64,000 nt of DNA from Curtobacterium sp. Leaf261 (GCF_001422205.1 NZ_LMMJ01000012.1:1-64000); one strand, 5' to 3'. Counted from the first letter of the stretch, positions 16,100 through 25,413 are shown. Made by a program: numbers and translations. The notes: generated by a model not told the origin, from the letters alone.

Positions 16100-17467
16100 G
16101 TGAACTCTCTCGTACAGGACGCAGCGGCGGCAGGAGCCCGAGTGGGACTCAAGTCGGATGAGATCGTCATCCGCGGCGGGAAACCGCTCGTGGGACGGAT
16201 CGAGGTCCGCGGGGCGAAGAACCTCGCGACGAAGGCGATGGTCGCGGCACTGCTCGGCGACACACCGTCGATCCTCAAGGACGTGCCGGACATCAGCGAC
16301 GTCAACGTCGTCCGCGGGCTCCTCGACGTGCACGGTGTGCGGATCACGGACCCGGCTCGCGGCGAGATGATCCTCGACCCCTCGAACGTCGAGTCCGCGC
16401 ACTTCGCGGAGATCGACGCGCACGCGGGTTCGAGCCGCATCCCGATCCTGTTCTGCGGCCCCCTGCTGCACAAGCTCGGCGAGGCGTTCATCCCGGACCT
16501 CGGGGGCTGCCGCATCGGCGACCGTCCGATCGACTTCCACCTCGACGCCCTCCGCGCGATGGGTGCCGTCGTCGACAAGTCCTACAACGGCATCCACCTC
16601 ACGGCACCGAACGGCCTCAAGGGCGCGAACATCGAGCTGCCGTACCCGAGCGTCGGCGCGACCGAGCAGGTCCTGCTCACGGCGGTGCTCGCCGAGGGCG
16701 TCACCGAGCTCCGGAACGCCGCGATCGAGCCCGAGATCATCGACCTCATCGCGATCCTGCAGAAGATGGGCGCGATCGTGTCCGTCGAGCCGAACCGGGT
16801 CATCTTCATCGAGGGCGTCGCCTCGCTCCGCGGGTACACCCACCGCGCGATCAACGACCGCAACGAGGCCGCGAGCTGGGCTGCCGCCGCACTCGCGACG
16901 AACGGCGACATCTTCGTCGAGGGCGCCAAGCAGGAAGACCTCATGACCTTCCTGAACGTCTTCCGCAAGGTCGGCGGCGGGTTCGACATCCAGGAGGACG
17001 GCATCCGGTTCTACCGCGAGGCCGAGGTCCTGAAGCCGGTCGTCATCGAGACCGACGTGCACCCCGGGTTCATGACGGACTGGCAGCAGCCGCTCGTCGT
17101 GGCGCTGACGCAGGCCGAGGGCCGCAGCGTCGTGCACGAGACCGTCTACGAGAACCGCTTCGGGTTCACCGAGGCCCTCAACGAGATGGGTGCCGACATC
17201 GTCGTGCACAAGGAGGGGCTCCCCGGGCACGACCGCCGAGTCGCCCGTCGCCCGTTCGAGCAGGCCGCGGTCGTGACCGGACCGACGAAGCTGCACGGTG
17301 CGAACGTCCGCGTGCCGGACCTCCGCGGTGGGTTCAGCCACCTGATCGCCGCGCTGACCGCCGACGGAGAGTCACACATCACGAACGTCGGCATCATCAG
17401 CCGCGGGTACGAGCACTTCATCCCGAAGCTCCGCAAGCTCGGCGCGGACTTCGACTTCGCCGGCTGA
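16100..17467 (+). CDS. murA: UDP-N-acetylglucosamine 1-carboxyvinyltransferase
   Basis: First committed step of peptidoglycan synthesis: transfers enolpyruvate from PEP to UDP-GlcNAc. 455 residues with N-terminal KPLVGRIEVRGAKN and the catalytic loop GGCRIGDRP, where Cys137 is the fosfomycin-reactive residue. Mycobacteria carry Asp at this position; the Cys here predicts a fosfomycin-bindable enzyme. The GTG at 16100 follows the leuD stop directly; GTG 16142 is an alternative that would remove a 14-residue tail. It lies in a row with plsC, gpsA and ddl. Confidence 0.96.
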   Translation: MNSLVQDAAAAGARVGLKSDEIVIRGGKPLVGRIEVRGAKNLATKAMVAALLGDTPSILKDVPDISDVNVVRGLLDVHGVRITDPARGEMILDPSNVESAHFAEIDAHAGSSRIPILFCGPLLHKLGEAFIPDLGGCRIGDRPIDFHLDALRAMGAVVDKSYNGIHLTAPNGLKGANIELPYPSVGATEQVLLTAVLAEGVTELRNAAIEPEIIDLIAILQKMGAIVSVEPNRVIFIEGVASLRGYTHRAINDRNEAASWAAAALATNGDIFVEGAKQEDLMTFLNVFRKVGGGFDIQEDGIRFYREAEVLKPVVIETDVHPGFMTDWQQPLVVALTQAEGRSVVHETVYENRFGFTEALNEMGADIVVHKEGLPGHDRRVARRPFEQAAVVTGPTKLHGANVRVPDLRGGFSHLIAALTADGESHITNVGIISRGYEHFIPKLRKLGADFDFAG

Positions 17468-17468
17468 C

Positions 17469-18266
17469 GTGGGCGAGCAGGACCGCACGGGAGCCCTCGT
17501 CACACGGGGGCTCCCGACACCGGAGCGCAGACTGCGGATCGGGAGCCTGAACTTCGCGTTCAAGGTCGTCGCGTCCATCGTCATCCCGACGATCCGGTTC
17601 GCCTCGGACTTCCGGTGGCACGGGCCGCGTCGGCTGCCGGCCTCCGGGCCGTTCATCGTGGCACCGAACCACTTCACGAACATCGATCCGCTCGTCGTCG
17701 GGACGGTGGTGTTCCTGCACCGCCGACTGCCGCAGTACCTCGCGAAGTCGTCGCTGTTCAGGAACCCCGTCATCGGGTACTTCATGCGCGGGATGGGCAA
17801 CATCCCGGTCGAACGCAGTGGTCGGACGAGGGGCAGCGACCCGCTCGGCTCGGGGAACACGCTGATCGGGAACGGCGGCGGGCTCATCGTCTACCCCGAG
17901 GGCACCCTGACTCGCGACCCGGACATGTGGCCGATGCGCGGCAAGACCGGTGCGGTGCGGATGGCGCTCGAGAACGACGTCCCGCTCATCCCGATGGCCC
18001 ACTGGGGAACGCAGGGGATCATGCCGCGCTACGGCAAGAAGCTGCGGCTGTTCCCGAAGACCCGTGTCGACGTGGTGATCGGCGAGCCGCTCGACCTCTC
18101 GGCGTACCGCGGCAAGCCGATCGACCAGCGGATGCTCCTCGCGGCGACGGACGAGCTCATGGCCGCCATCACGGTCCTCGTCGAACAGCTCCGCGGCGAG
18201 ACCGCTCCGGCGCTCCGATGGGACCCGTCGGCGAACAACCAGAAGGAAACCGGACGATTTGAGTGA
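17469..18266 (+). CDS. plsC: 1-acyl-sn-glycerol-3-phosphate acyltransferase
   Basis: Makes phosphatidic acid from lysophosphatidic acid at the inner face of the membrane. 265 residues with the acyltransferase motif NHFTNID (His68...Asp73), the glycerol-phosphate-binding Arg in RGMGNIPVERSG, and VYPEGTLTRD (motif III). One hydrophobic segment lies near residues 27-42. It starts at GTG one base after the murA stop. The downstream gpsA makes the glycerol-3-phosphate precursor for the same pathway, so the pair is functionally linked. Confidence 0.93.
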   Translation: MGEQDRTGALVTRGLPTPERRLRIGSLNFAFKVVASIVIPTIRFASDFRWHGPRRLPASGPFIVAPNHFTNIDPLVVGTVVFLHRRLPQYLAKSSLFRNPVIGYFMRGMGNIPVERSGRTRGSDPLGSGNTLIGNGGGLIVYPEGTLTRDPDMWPMRGKTGAVRMALENDVPLIPMAHWGTQGIMPRYGKKLRLFPKTRVDVVIGEPLDLSAYRGKPIDQRMLLAATDELMAAITVLVEQLRGETAPALRWDPSANNQKETGRFE

Positions 18267-19434
18267 CGTGGACCGCGCCGGAGCAACAAACCAGCCGGGA
18301 GCACCGAACCAGCAGGCAGCACCGAACCAGCCCGGAGCACCGAGCCAGCCCGGTGCGCTGACGCCCGACCCCACGGTGCTCGGCCGCGGTGCCGTGGACA
18401 CCGCCGCGATCAACGTCGTGATGCGGCGGTCCGACTCGCGTCGCGTCGCGGTCATCGGCGCCGGGAGCTGGGGCACCACCTTCGCGAAAGTGCTCGCCGA
18501 GGGCGGTGCCGACGTCGTCCTGTGGGCCCGCCGCCCGGAGGTCGCCCGTGAGATCACCGAGACGAAGCGCAACTCCGACTACCTGCCGGGGATCAACCTC
18601 CCGCGGACGCTGACGGCGGACACCAGGCTCGACCGGGTGCTCGACGGCGCCGAGCAGGTCTACGTCTCGGTGCCGAGCCAGAGCCTCCGCGCGAACCTCG
18701 CTGCGATCCGCGAGCTGCTGCCGGACGGTGTGCCCGTGGTGAGCCTGATGAAGGGCGTCGAGAAGTCGACGGGTCTCCGGATGAGCGAGGTCCTGCACGA
18801 GGGGCTCGGGATCGACCAGGACCGCATCGCCGTCGCGTCCGGACCGAACCTCGCGCTCGAGATCGCCCGGCGTCAGCCGACCGCGGCCGTGGTCTCCTCG
18901 ACGAGCGCCGACACCGCCTCCGCCGTGGCCGCCACCGCCACGAACCCGTACTTCCGGTCCTTCATCAACACCGACGTCATCGGCACGGAGTTCGGCGGCG
19001 TGCTGAAGAACCTCATCGCCGTCGCGATCGGCATCGTCGACGGGGTCGGCTACGGCGAGAACACGAAGGCGTCGATCATCACGCGCGGGCTCGCCGAGAT
19101 GACCGGGTTCGCGGTCGCGTTCGGGGCGAAACCCGAGACACTCGCCGGACTCGCCGGGCTCGGGGACCTCATCGCGACGTGCCAGTCGCCACTGTCCAGG
19201 AACAACACCGCCGGTCGTCTGCTCGGCCAGGGGTACCGTTTCGACGAGGTCGTCCGGCAGATGAACCAGACCGCGGAGGGTCTGGCATCGGTGGCACCGA
19301 TCCTCGCGCTCGCGGCGTCGCACGGCGTCGACATGCCCATCGTGAGCCAGGTCGCCGAGGTCCTGGCCGGTACGCTCGATCCGCGGAACATCGCGCCCCA
19401 CCTCACCGAGACCGACGAGCCCCAGGGCGAGTGA
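18259..19434 (+). CDS. gpsA: Glycerol-3-phosphate dehydrogenase [NAD(P)+]
   Basis: Reduces dihydroxyacetone phosphate to sn-glycerol-3-phosphate for phospholipids. The Rossmann motif VIGAGSWGTTFA begins at residue 65. Family motifs include SLMKGVEKSTGLRMSE, SGPNLALEIA, GTEFGGVLKNLIAVAIGI and GLAGLGDLIATCQSPLSRN. The 64 residues before the fold are unusual: a Gln/Pro/Ala-rich tract with repeated NQPGAP words. TTG 18259 is chosen because AGAAGGA (18241-18247) is well spaced. GTG 18268 is in frame but poorly spaced, and ATG 18421 would give the classic compact N-terminus. The start is therefore uncertain, the function is not. Confidence 0.93.
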   Translation: MSDVDRAGATNQPGAPNQQAAPNQPGAPSQPGALTPDPTVLGRGAVDTAAINVVMRRSDSRRVAVIGAGSWGTTFAKVLAEGGADVVLWARRPEVAREITETKRNSDYLPGINLPRTLTADTRLDRVLDGAEQVYVSVPSQSLRANLAAIRELLPDGVPVVSLMKGVEKSTGLRMSEVLHEGLGIDQDRIAVASGPNLALEIARRQPTAAVVSSTSADTASAVAATATNPYFRSFINTDVIGTEFGGVLKNLIAVAIGIVDGVGYGENTKASIITRGLAEMTGFAVAFGAKPETLAGLAGLGDLIATCQSPLSRNNTAGRLLGQGYRFDEVVRQMNQTAEGLASVAPILALAASHGVDMPIVSQVAEVLAGTLDPRNIAPHLTETDEPQGE

Positions 19435-19572
19435 CGGCGAACGACGACCAGGGGTGACGGGGCGCGGCGGCGAGCGTCACCAACAGCCACCAAGAGCCAC
19501 CGTGGCGACAAGTAGCAATCAGTGGCAACCAGCAACAACCAGCTCGACCGATCGACAGCAGGGGCGACCGAC

Positions 19573-20676
19573 GTGACGACAGCAACCACACCCACGCCGC
19601 AGGCGACCCTCGCCGTCCTCTTCGGCGGCCGGTCGAGCGAGCACGAGATCAGCTGTGTGACGGCCGGCGGCATCATGGACGTCGTCGACCGCACCGCGTA
19701 CCGGGTCGTGCCGATCGGCATCACCCGCGACGGTGCGTTCACCCTGCAGGAGGACGACCCGGCGGCGTGGGCGCTCCACGGCCAGGACCTGCCGTCCGTC
19801 ACCGACAACGGCACCCGGGTCCGCTTCCCGGATGCTGCGGGGAGTCGTGCGTTGACGGTGGTGCACGCGGACGGCCGAACCGAGTCCGTCGAGGTCGACG
19901 TCGTCTTCCCGATCCTGCACGGCCCGTTCGGCGAGGACGGCACGATCCAGGGGCTCCTCGAACTCGTGGACATGCCGTACGTCGGCGACGGTGTGCTCGC
20001 GAGCGCCCTCGCGATGGACAAGCACGTGTCGAAGGCCGTCCTCGAGCACGCCGGCCTCCGGGTCGCGCCGTGGACGACCGTGCTCCGCCGCGAGTGGCAG
20101 GCGGACGAGCTCGGTGTCGCAGAGTCCGTCGCGGCGCACGGGTGGCCGCTCTTCGTGAAGCCGGCGCGAGCGGGATCGAGCATGGGCGTCTCACGCGTGG
20201 ACGGCCCCGAGGACCTCGCGGCCGCGATGGCGTTGGCATTCGAGCACGACAGCAAGCTCATCGTCGAGCCGCGGGTGGTCGGGCGCGAGATCGAGGTCGC
20301 GGTCCTCGAGGGACGCGACGGTGTCCCGCGGACGAGCCTCCCCGGCGAGATCGTCGTGGCCGATGACGGTTTCTACGACTTCGCGGCGAAGTACCTCGGC
20401 GGGGACGAACAGCTCCTCAACCCGGCACCGATCTCCGAGGACGACACCGCCGCGATCCGCTCCATCGCCGCCAGGGCGTTCGATGCGATCGGCGGTTCCG
20501 GCCTGGCGCGCGTGGACTGCTTCCTGACCGACGACGGCTTCGTCGTGAACGAGGTCAACACGATGCCCGGCTTCACCCCGTTCTCGATGTACCCCAGGTG
20601 CTGGGCCGCGTCGGGGCTGACCTACCCGGAGCTCGTCGCCGAGCTCATCGAACTGGGGCGTCGCGCCGTCCGATGA
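19573..20676 (+). CDS. ddl: D-alanine--D-alanine ligase
   Basis: ATP-grasp ligase that makes the D-Ala-D-Ala dipeptide for peptidoglycan. 367 residues with N-terminal LFGGRSSEHEISC, the ATP-grasp loop KPARAGSSMGVSRV, and the C-terminal Mg site DCFLTDDGFVVNEVNTMPGFTPFSMYP. The GTG at 19573 follows AGGGGCG by 7 bases; GTG 19522 would add 17 low-complexity residues. It closes the murA-plsC-gpsA-ddl row. Its TGA stop is the first base triplet of a 15-bp tandem array. Confidence 0.95.
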   Translation: MTTATTPTPQATLAVLFGGRSSEHEISCVTAGGIMDVVDRTAYRVVPIGITRDGAFTLQEDDPAAWALHGQDLPSVTDNGTRVRFPDAAGSRALTVVHADGRTESVEVDVVFPILHGPFGEDGTIQGLLELVDMPYVGDGVLASALAMDKHVSKAVLEHAGLRVAPWTTVLRREWQADELGVAESVAAHGWPLFVKPARAGSSMGVSRVDGPEDLAAAMALAFEHDSKLIVEPRVVGREIEVAVLEGRDGVPRTSLPGEIVVADDGFYDFAAKYLGGDEQLLNPAPISEDDTAAIRSIAARAFDAIGGSGLARVDCFLTDDGFVVNEVNTMPGFTPFSMYPRCWAASGLTYPELVAELIELGRRAVR

Positions 20677-20763
20677 CGCGGTCGGACCTGACGCGGTCGG
20701 ACCTGACGCGATCGGACCTGACGCGATCGGACCTGACGCGGTCGGACCTGACGCGGTCGTCCG
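20674..20763. repeat. Six-unit 15-bp tandem array overlapping the ddl stop
   Basis: Units of TGACGCGGTCGGACC (two with GATCGG) start at 20674, 20689, 20704, 20719, 20734 and 20749; the last is diverged, and another TGACGCGG follows at 20765. Because the period is a multiple of three, each of the six units repeats the ddl stop codon in frame. It lies at the convergent junction with the DUF3515 gene. Confidence 0.9.
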
Positions 20764-20850
20764 CTGACGCGGCCCGAGCGTGCATGGTCGGTCTGGAGGC
20801 CCGGCACGGGTCCGTCCCGCCGCCGCGGCACCGCACGTGGGAGCGCGGGC

Positions 20851-21354
20851 TCAGCTCCCCGGGGTCTCCACGTCGGAGGGGTCGAGGCACTCGTGCCCGT
20901 CCTTCGGCAGGGTCGCCACGGCGTCCCCGAGGTCCTGGAGCACCTGGCTGGTGGTCTTCGACGTGTCGATGACGACCTGCACCGCGGGGGACCGCCCGAA
21001 CGTGGTGTAGACGATCTGCTTCCCCCGGTCGTCGCGGATCCAGTCGACGGCCCCGAGCGAGAAGCACGGCAGGTCGGACACCGTCGGCACCGCGACCCCG
21101 CAGTGCATGATCGCGGCGCTCGGCGAGCCCCACGCCGCTGTCGACTGCGCGTTCGTGGCGCGGATGCCGTACTTCGTGCCCACGGTGTCCGGCAGTCTTA
21201 CCTGGACGGCGGCGCACGCTGCGGCGTCCGCCGAGGGAGCCGGACTGAGGGACACCGCGTTCGTGCATCCCGCGAGCGCGGTGACGAGGCCGATCGCGAG
21301 CGTGCACGCGACCACGATCACGGGCGTCCGGCGGGTGCGACGCGGAGATTCCAT
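20851..21354 (-). CDS. DUF3515-family lipoprotein
   Basis: 167 residues with a lipoprotein signal: MESPRRTRRTP, a hydrophobic core VIVVACTLAIGLVTAL, then lipobox ALAGC (Cys30). The mature part has the DUF3515 pattern VRLPDTVGTKYGIRATNAQSTAAWGSP, CGV, and VDWIRDDRG...VYTTFGR. Three or four conserved cysteines suggest disulfides outside the membrane. The function is unknown. In actinobacteria this gene typically sits between ddl and thiL, as here. It is divergent from thiL. Confidence 0.9.
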   Translation of the reverse strand: MESPRRTRRTPVIVVACTLAIGLVTALAGCTNAVSLSPAPSADAAACAAVQVRLPDTVGTKYGIRATNAQSTAAWGSPSAAIMHCGVAVPTVSDLPCFSLGAVDWIRDDRGKQIVYTTFGRSPAVQVVIDTSKTTSQVLQDLGDAVATLPKDGHECLDPSDVETPGS

Positions 21355-21377
21355 CGGGTCCAGGCTACCGTTCCGGT

Positions 21378-22400
21378 GTGGACGACGAGAACCAGCAGCA
21401 CGCGCAGGACGCCCGGGACACGGTGGGCGTCGTCGGCGAGTCGACGGTGCTCGACCGCATCGTGCGCCGACTGCCCACGGCGCAGGCGGCGACGCTCGGG
21501 CCGGGGGACGACTGCGCCGTCGTCGCGGCCCCCGACGGCCGGTTCGTGGTGACCACCGACATGATGGTGCACGGGCCGGACTTCCGCTGGGCGTGGTCGA
21601 GCCCGTACGACCTCGGCTGGAAGGCCGCCGCGACGAACCTCTCGGACGTCGCGGCGATGGGAGCCAGACCCTCGTCGCTCGTCGTCGCCCTCGCGGTCCC
21701 GCAGGACACCCCCGTCGCGGTGCTCGAGGCGTTCGCGGACGGTCTCGCCGACGCGTGCGGTGCACTCGCCCCCGGGTGCGGGGTCGTCGGCGGGGACCTG
21801 TCGACCTCGGGCACCTTCACGATCGCGGTCACGGCCTTCGGCGACCTCGAGGGTCGGGCGCCCGTGCTCCGGTCCGGAGCCACGGTCGGCGACCAGGTCG
21901 CGGTCGCCGGTGAGCTCGGAGCGGCTGCGCGGGGGCTCACGCGGCTCTTCGCGGAGGGCGTCGACGAGCACGGGGCGCCGGATGCCGGTCGGACGGCGGC
22001 GTTCCTCGCCGCGAGCCCCGGCGGCAGCGACCACGGCGTCGACCGCCAGCGCCGCCCCGAGCCGCCGATCGTCGCGGGTGTGCTCGCGGCCGCGGCCGGG
22101 GCGACCGCGATGCTCGACCTGTCCGACGGTCTCGCGATCGACGCCGGCCGCCTCGCTCGAGCCAGCGGCGTGTCGATCGACCTCGACCCCGCCGCGGTCC
22201 CCGACGCCGCGAGCCTGTTCGGGGGTGAGGACCACGGACTGTTCGCGACCTACCCGGCCGCCACGATCCTCCCGGCCGCGTTCCGCAGGATCGGGACGGT
22301 CGTCGACGCAGCCGGGGAACCAGGGGTCCTGCTCGCCGGCGAACCGGTCGGCACGGCCGGTTGGGACCCGTACGCCGACTGGGACGGCAACGTCGGCTGA
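21378..22400 (+). CDS. thiL: Thiamine-monophosphate kinase
   Basis: Phosphorylates thiamine monophosphate to thiamine pyrophosphate with ATP. 340 residues of the PurM-like fold: LGPGDDCAVVAAPDGRFVVTTDMMVHGPDF near residues 41-70 (metal/ATP site), LSDVAAMGARPSSLVVALAVP, GGDLSTSG, and a C-terminal LDLSDGLAIDAGRLARASGVSIDLD. GTG start at 21378, 23 bases from the divergent DUF3515 start. Family motifs and length are all intact. Confidence 0.95.
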   Translation: MDDENQQHAQDARDTVGVVGESTVLDRIVRRLPTAQAATLGPGDDCAVVAAPDGRFVVTTDMMVHGPDFRWAWSSPYDLGWKAAATNLSDVAAMGARPSSLVVALAVPQDTPVAVLEAFADGLADACGALAPGCGVVGGDLSTSGTFTIAVTAFGDLEGRAPVLRSGATVGDQVAVAGELGAAARGLTRLFAEGVDEHGAPDAGRTAAFLAASPGGSDHGVDRQRRPEPPIVAGVLAAAAGATAMLDLSDGLAIDAGRLARASGVSIDLDPAAVPDAASLFGGEDHGLFATYPAATILPAAFRRIGTVVDAAGEPGVLLAGEPVGTAGWDPYADWDGNVG

Positions 22401-22412
22401 CGCGGGCGCGCG

Positions 22413-22979
22413 TCAGCGTGCGACGAGCACGGCCTCCCACGCCACGGTGTCGCCGTAGGTGCGCTTGCTCCACGCCTCGAGCCCGTCTGGCCACTCCGGC
22501 TCCGGGGAGCGCGTGCTCCGCTCCACGACGACGAGCGCCTCCGGAGCGAGGTGGGGCACCAGCGCCTCGAGGACCTCGACGATCTCGGGTTCGTCGACCT
22601 CGTACGGCGGGTCGATGAACACGAGGTCGAACGACCGGGCGGTCCCGCGGAGGTACCCGAGCGCCGACTGCGCGTGCACGTCGAGTTCGAGGTTGTGCCG
22701 CACCCGCTGCTTGACGGCGCGGGCGTTCTCGCGGCACGCACTCGCCGCGGGTGCGGCCCGGTCGACGAGGACGACGTCGGTGGCACCGCGGGAGGCGGCC
22801 TCGAGTCCGAGAGCACCGGTGCCGGCGTACAGGTCGAGCACGGCGGCGTCGTCGACGAGGCCACGGGACTCGAGCGACGAGAACAGGGCCTCCCGCACGC
22901 GATCGCTGGTCGGCCGGGTGCCGGACTTCGGGACGCGGAGCGTCAGGGAGCCTGCGGCTCCGGCGATGATGCGGGTCAC
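22413..22979 (-). CDS. rsmD: 16S rRNA (guanine-966-N2)-methyltransferase
   Basis: A SAM-dependent Rossmann methyltransferase of 188 residues. It has the N-terminal substrate motif IIAGAAGSLTLRVPKSGTRPTSDRVREALFSSL, SAM-binding LDLYAGTGALGLEAASRGA, and catalytic FIDPPYE. GTG 22979 is the family-consistent start. It converges with thiL across 12 bases and diverges from recG. Confidence 0.94.
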   Translation of the reverse strand: MTRIIAGAAGSLTLRVPKSGTRPTSDRVREALFSSLESRGLVDDAAVLDLYAGTGALGLEAASRGATDVVLVDRAAPAASACRENARAVKQRVRHNLELDVHAQSALGYLRGTARSFDLVFIDPPYEVDEPEIVEVLEALVPHLAPEALVVVERSTRSPEPEWPDGLEAWSKRTYGDTVAWEAVLVAR

Positions 22980-23109
22980 GGGGTCAACGGTAGCGCCCGC
23001 GGGGCGGACAGCTGCGTTCTCCACAGGGCAGGTCCGCGACGGAGCACGCGTTCTCCACAGACGGACGGGAGGCCCGGCACCTGTCGGCAGCGCCCGGTAC
23101 CGTTGCCGT

Positions 23110-25413
23110 GTGGTCACGTCGGGAGCAGCTCGGGCACCGGGAGCCGGTGCGGTGCCCTCGGCTGCGCCCCCGGCCGAGCCGGACGACGCCCCGACATCGG
23201 AACTCGACGCCAGGACCGCCCTCGACGCCAAGCTCGCGAACGTCCTCGGAGGTCGGACCGCCACCGCGTTCCAGAAGGCGTTCGGGTACCGCACGGTCGG
23301 CGACCTCCTCGAGCACGCGCCGCGTCGCTACGCCGAACGCGGTGCGCTCACAGCGCTCGACCAGCTCGCGATCGGCGAGGCGGTCACCATCGTGGCCGAG
23401 GTCGTCGACGTCCGTGAGCGCACCATGCGGGCCAGGCGCGGCTCCATCCTCGAGGCCCGGATCGGCGACGGCAACGGCATCCTCACCCTGACGTTCTTCA
23501 ACCAGGCGTGGCGGAAGAACGACCTCGTGCCGGGGGCGCGGGGGATCTTCGCGGGCAAGGTCGGCGACTACCGCGGTGCCCGGCAGCTGGCCCACCCCGA
23601 CTACGAGCTCTTCGACGCCGAGGACCCGCGCGCCACCGCCGACGCCGGGTCGGACGAGGCACTCCGCTGGTCGCGGCAGCCCATCCCGATCTACCCCGCG
23701 ACGTCCACGCTGTCGTCCTGGCAGATCGCCAAGGCCGTCGGGATCGTGCTCGACACCCTGCCGCGGCTCGAGGACCCGATCCCGTCGAGCGTCCGGACCC
23801 GCCTCGGTCTGGTGCCGTACCGCACCGCGCTCGAGCAGCTGCACCGCCCCGAGAAGGTCGCGGACTTCAAGGGCGCCCAGGACGCCCTGCGGTACCGCGA
23901 GGCCTTCGTGCTGCAGACCGCACTCGTGCAGCGTCGACTCGCCGCGCGCAGCACGGCGTCGACACCGCGGACCGCCGAGCCGGGCGGCATCCTCGAGCGC
24001 TTCGACCGGACGCTGCCCTTCACGTTGACCGAGGACCAGCAGACGGTCGGCGCCGAGATCGCCGACGACCTCGCCGCGTCCTGGCCGATGCACCGTCTCG
24101 TGCAGGGTGAGGTGGGATCCGGCAAGACCCTCGTCGCGATCCGCGCGATGCTCACCGTCGCGGAGTCCGGCGGACAGTCAGCGCTCATCGCCCCGACCGA
24201 GGTCCTCGCCGCCCAGCACCTCCGCTCCCTCGTCAAGTTCCTCGGCCCGGACATGGCGGCCGAGCTCCGGCCGGTCATCGTGACCGGCTCCCAGGGGGCC
24301 AAGGAGCGGCAGCGTGCACTCCTGGCCGCCGCGAGCGGGGGATCGCGGCTCGTGGTGGGAACGCACGCTCTCCTCGGCGACCGCGTCGACTTCGCCGAGC
24401 TCGGACTCGTGGTGGTCGACGAGCAGCACCGGTTCGGCGTCGAGCAGCGCGAGGCGCTCCGGACGAAGGGCAGCACCCCGCCGCACGTCCTGGTCCTCAC
24501 GGCGACCCCGATCCCGCGGACGGTCGCGATGACCGTGTTCGGTGACCTCGACGTGTCGACGATCCAGGGCCTCCCGTCCGGTCGTGCCGGGGTCGAGACG
24601 TTCGCCGTGGGCCTCACCGAGCGCCCGGGCTGGGAGCCGCGGATCTGGACGCGGATGGCCGAGGAGCTCGACGCCGGCCGGCAGGCGTTCGTCGTCTGCC
24701 CGGCGATCGACGACGTCCACGCCGAGGAGGGCGCTGCCGAGGACGACCCGGAGGGCGACACGACCGACCCGGACGGCGGAGCTCCGGCAGTGCGCCGCCC
24801 GCCGGCCACGGTGCTCGCGGTCGCCGAGCGCATGGCGACCATGCCCGTGCTGGCGGATCGGCGCATCGCGGTGCTGCACGGCCGGATGTCCGCCGAGGAC
24901 AAGGACCGCACCATGACCGAGTTCGCGGCCGGCCGCATCGACGTCCTCGTGGCGACGACGGTGATCGAGGTCGGGGTGGACGTCCCCAACGCCTCGATGA
25001 TGGCCGTCCTCGACGCCGATCGGTTCGGGGTGTCCCAGCTGCACCAGCTCCGGGGGCGCATCGGCCGTGGGCAGTACCCGGGCGTCTGTCTCCTCGTCAC
25101 CCACGCCGAGGACGAGTCGACCGCACGGGAGCGCGTCGAGGCGGTCGCTGCCTCCGACGACGGCTTCGAGCTCGCTCGTGTCGATCTCGAGCTCCGACGA
25201 GAGGGCGACGTCCTGGGGGAGCGGCAGTCCGGCGGTCGGTCGTCGCTCACCCTGCTGCGGGTCGTCCGCGATGCCGACGTGATCGTCGACGCCCGAGCCG
25301 AGGCCGAGCGGGTCCTGGGGCGCGACCCGGAGCTCACCGGACACCCGGAGCTCGCTGCGGCCCTCGCCAGACGGCTCGACGAGTCGGACGCCGCGTTCCT
25401 CGGCAAGAACTAG
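23110..25413 (+). CDS. recG: ATP-dependent DNA helicase RecG
   Basis: Branch-migration helicase that reverses stalled replication forks. 767 residues: an N-terminal wedge/OB domain (about 90-200, RARRGSILEARIGDGNG), Walker A GEVGSGKT near residue 335, DEQH box at 437-440, and C-terminal helicase motifs TTVIEVGVDVPNASMM, QLHQLRGRIGRG. The helical tail DGFELARVDLELRREGDVLGERQSG is diagnostic. It starts at GTG; upstream open frame opposite rsmD is not protein-like. A 40-residue Ala/Pro-rich tail precedes the wedge, and an acidic insertion (EEGAAEDDPEGDTTDPDGG) lies between helicase lobes. Confidence 0.95.
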   Translation: MVTSGAARAPGAGAVPSAAPPAEPDDAPTSELDARTALDAKLANVLGGRTATAFQKAFGYRTVGDLLEHAPRRYAERGALTALDQLAIGEAVTIVAEVVDVRERTMRARRGSILEARIGDGNGILTLTFFNQAWRKNDLVPGARGIFAGKVGDYRGARQLAHPDYELFDAEDPRATADAGSDEALRWSRQPIPIYPATSTLSSWQIAKAVGIVLDTLPRLEDPIPSSVRTRLGLVPYRTALEQLHRPEKVADFKGAQDALRYREAFVLQTALVQRRLAARSTASTPRTAEPGGILERFDRTLPFTLTEDQQTVGAEIADDLAASWPMHRLVQGEVGSGKTLVAIRAMLTVAESGGQSALIAPTEVLAAQHLRSLVKFLGPDMAAELRPVIVTGSQGAKERQRALLAAASGGSRLVVGTHALLGDRVDFAELGLVVVDEQHRFGVEQREALRTKGSTPPHVLVLTATPIPRTVAMTVFGDLDVSTIQGLPSGRAGVETFAVGLTERPGWEPRIWTRMAEELDAGRQAFVVCPAIDDVHAEEGAAEDDPEGDTTDPDGGAPAVRRPPATVLAVAERMATMPVLADRRIAVLHGRMSAEDKDRTMTEFAAGRIDVLVATTVIEVGVDVPNASMMAVLDADRFGVSQLHQLRGRIGRGQYPGVCLLVTHAEDESTARERVEAVAASDDGFELARVDLELRREGDVLGERQSGGRSSLTLLRVVRDADVIVDARAEAERVLGRDPELTGHPELAAALARRLDESDAAFLGKN

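Noticed and set aside
12487-20763. CRISPR array
   Set aside because: The 13-bp and 15-bp units are contiguous without unique spacers, and no cas gene is present.
22459-23109. N-terminal extension of RecG by 217 residues
   Set aside because: It overlaps rsmD on the other strand over most of its length and has no protein-like sequence; GTG 23110 suits the family.
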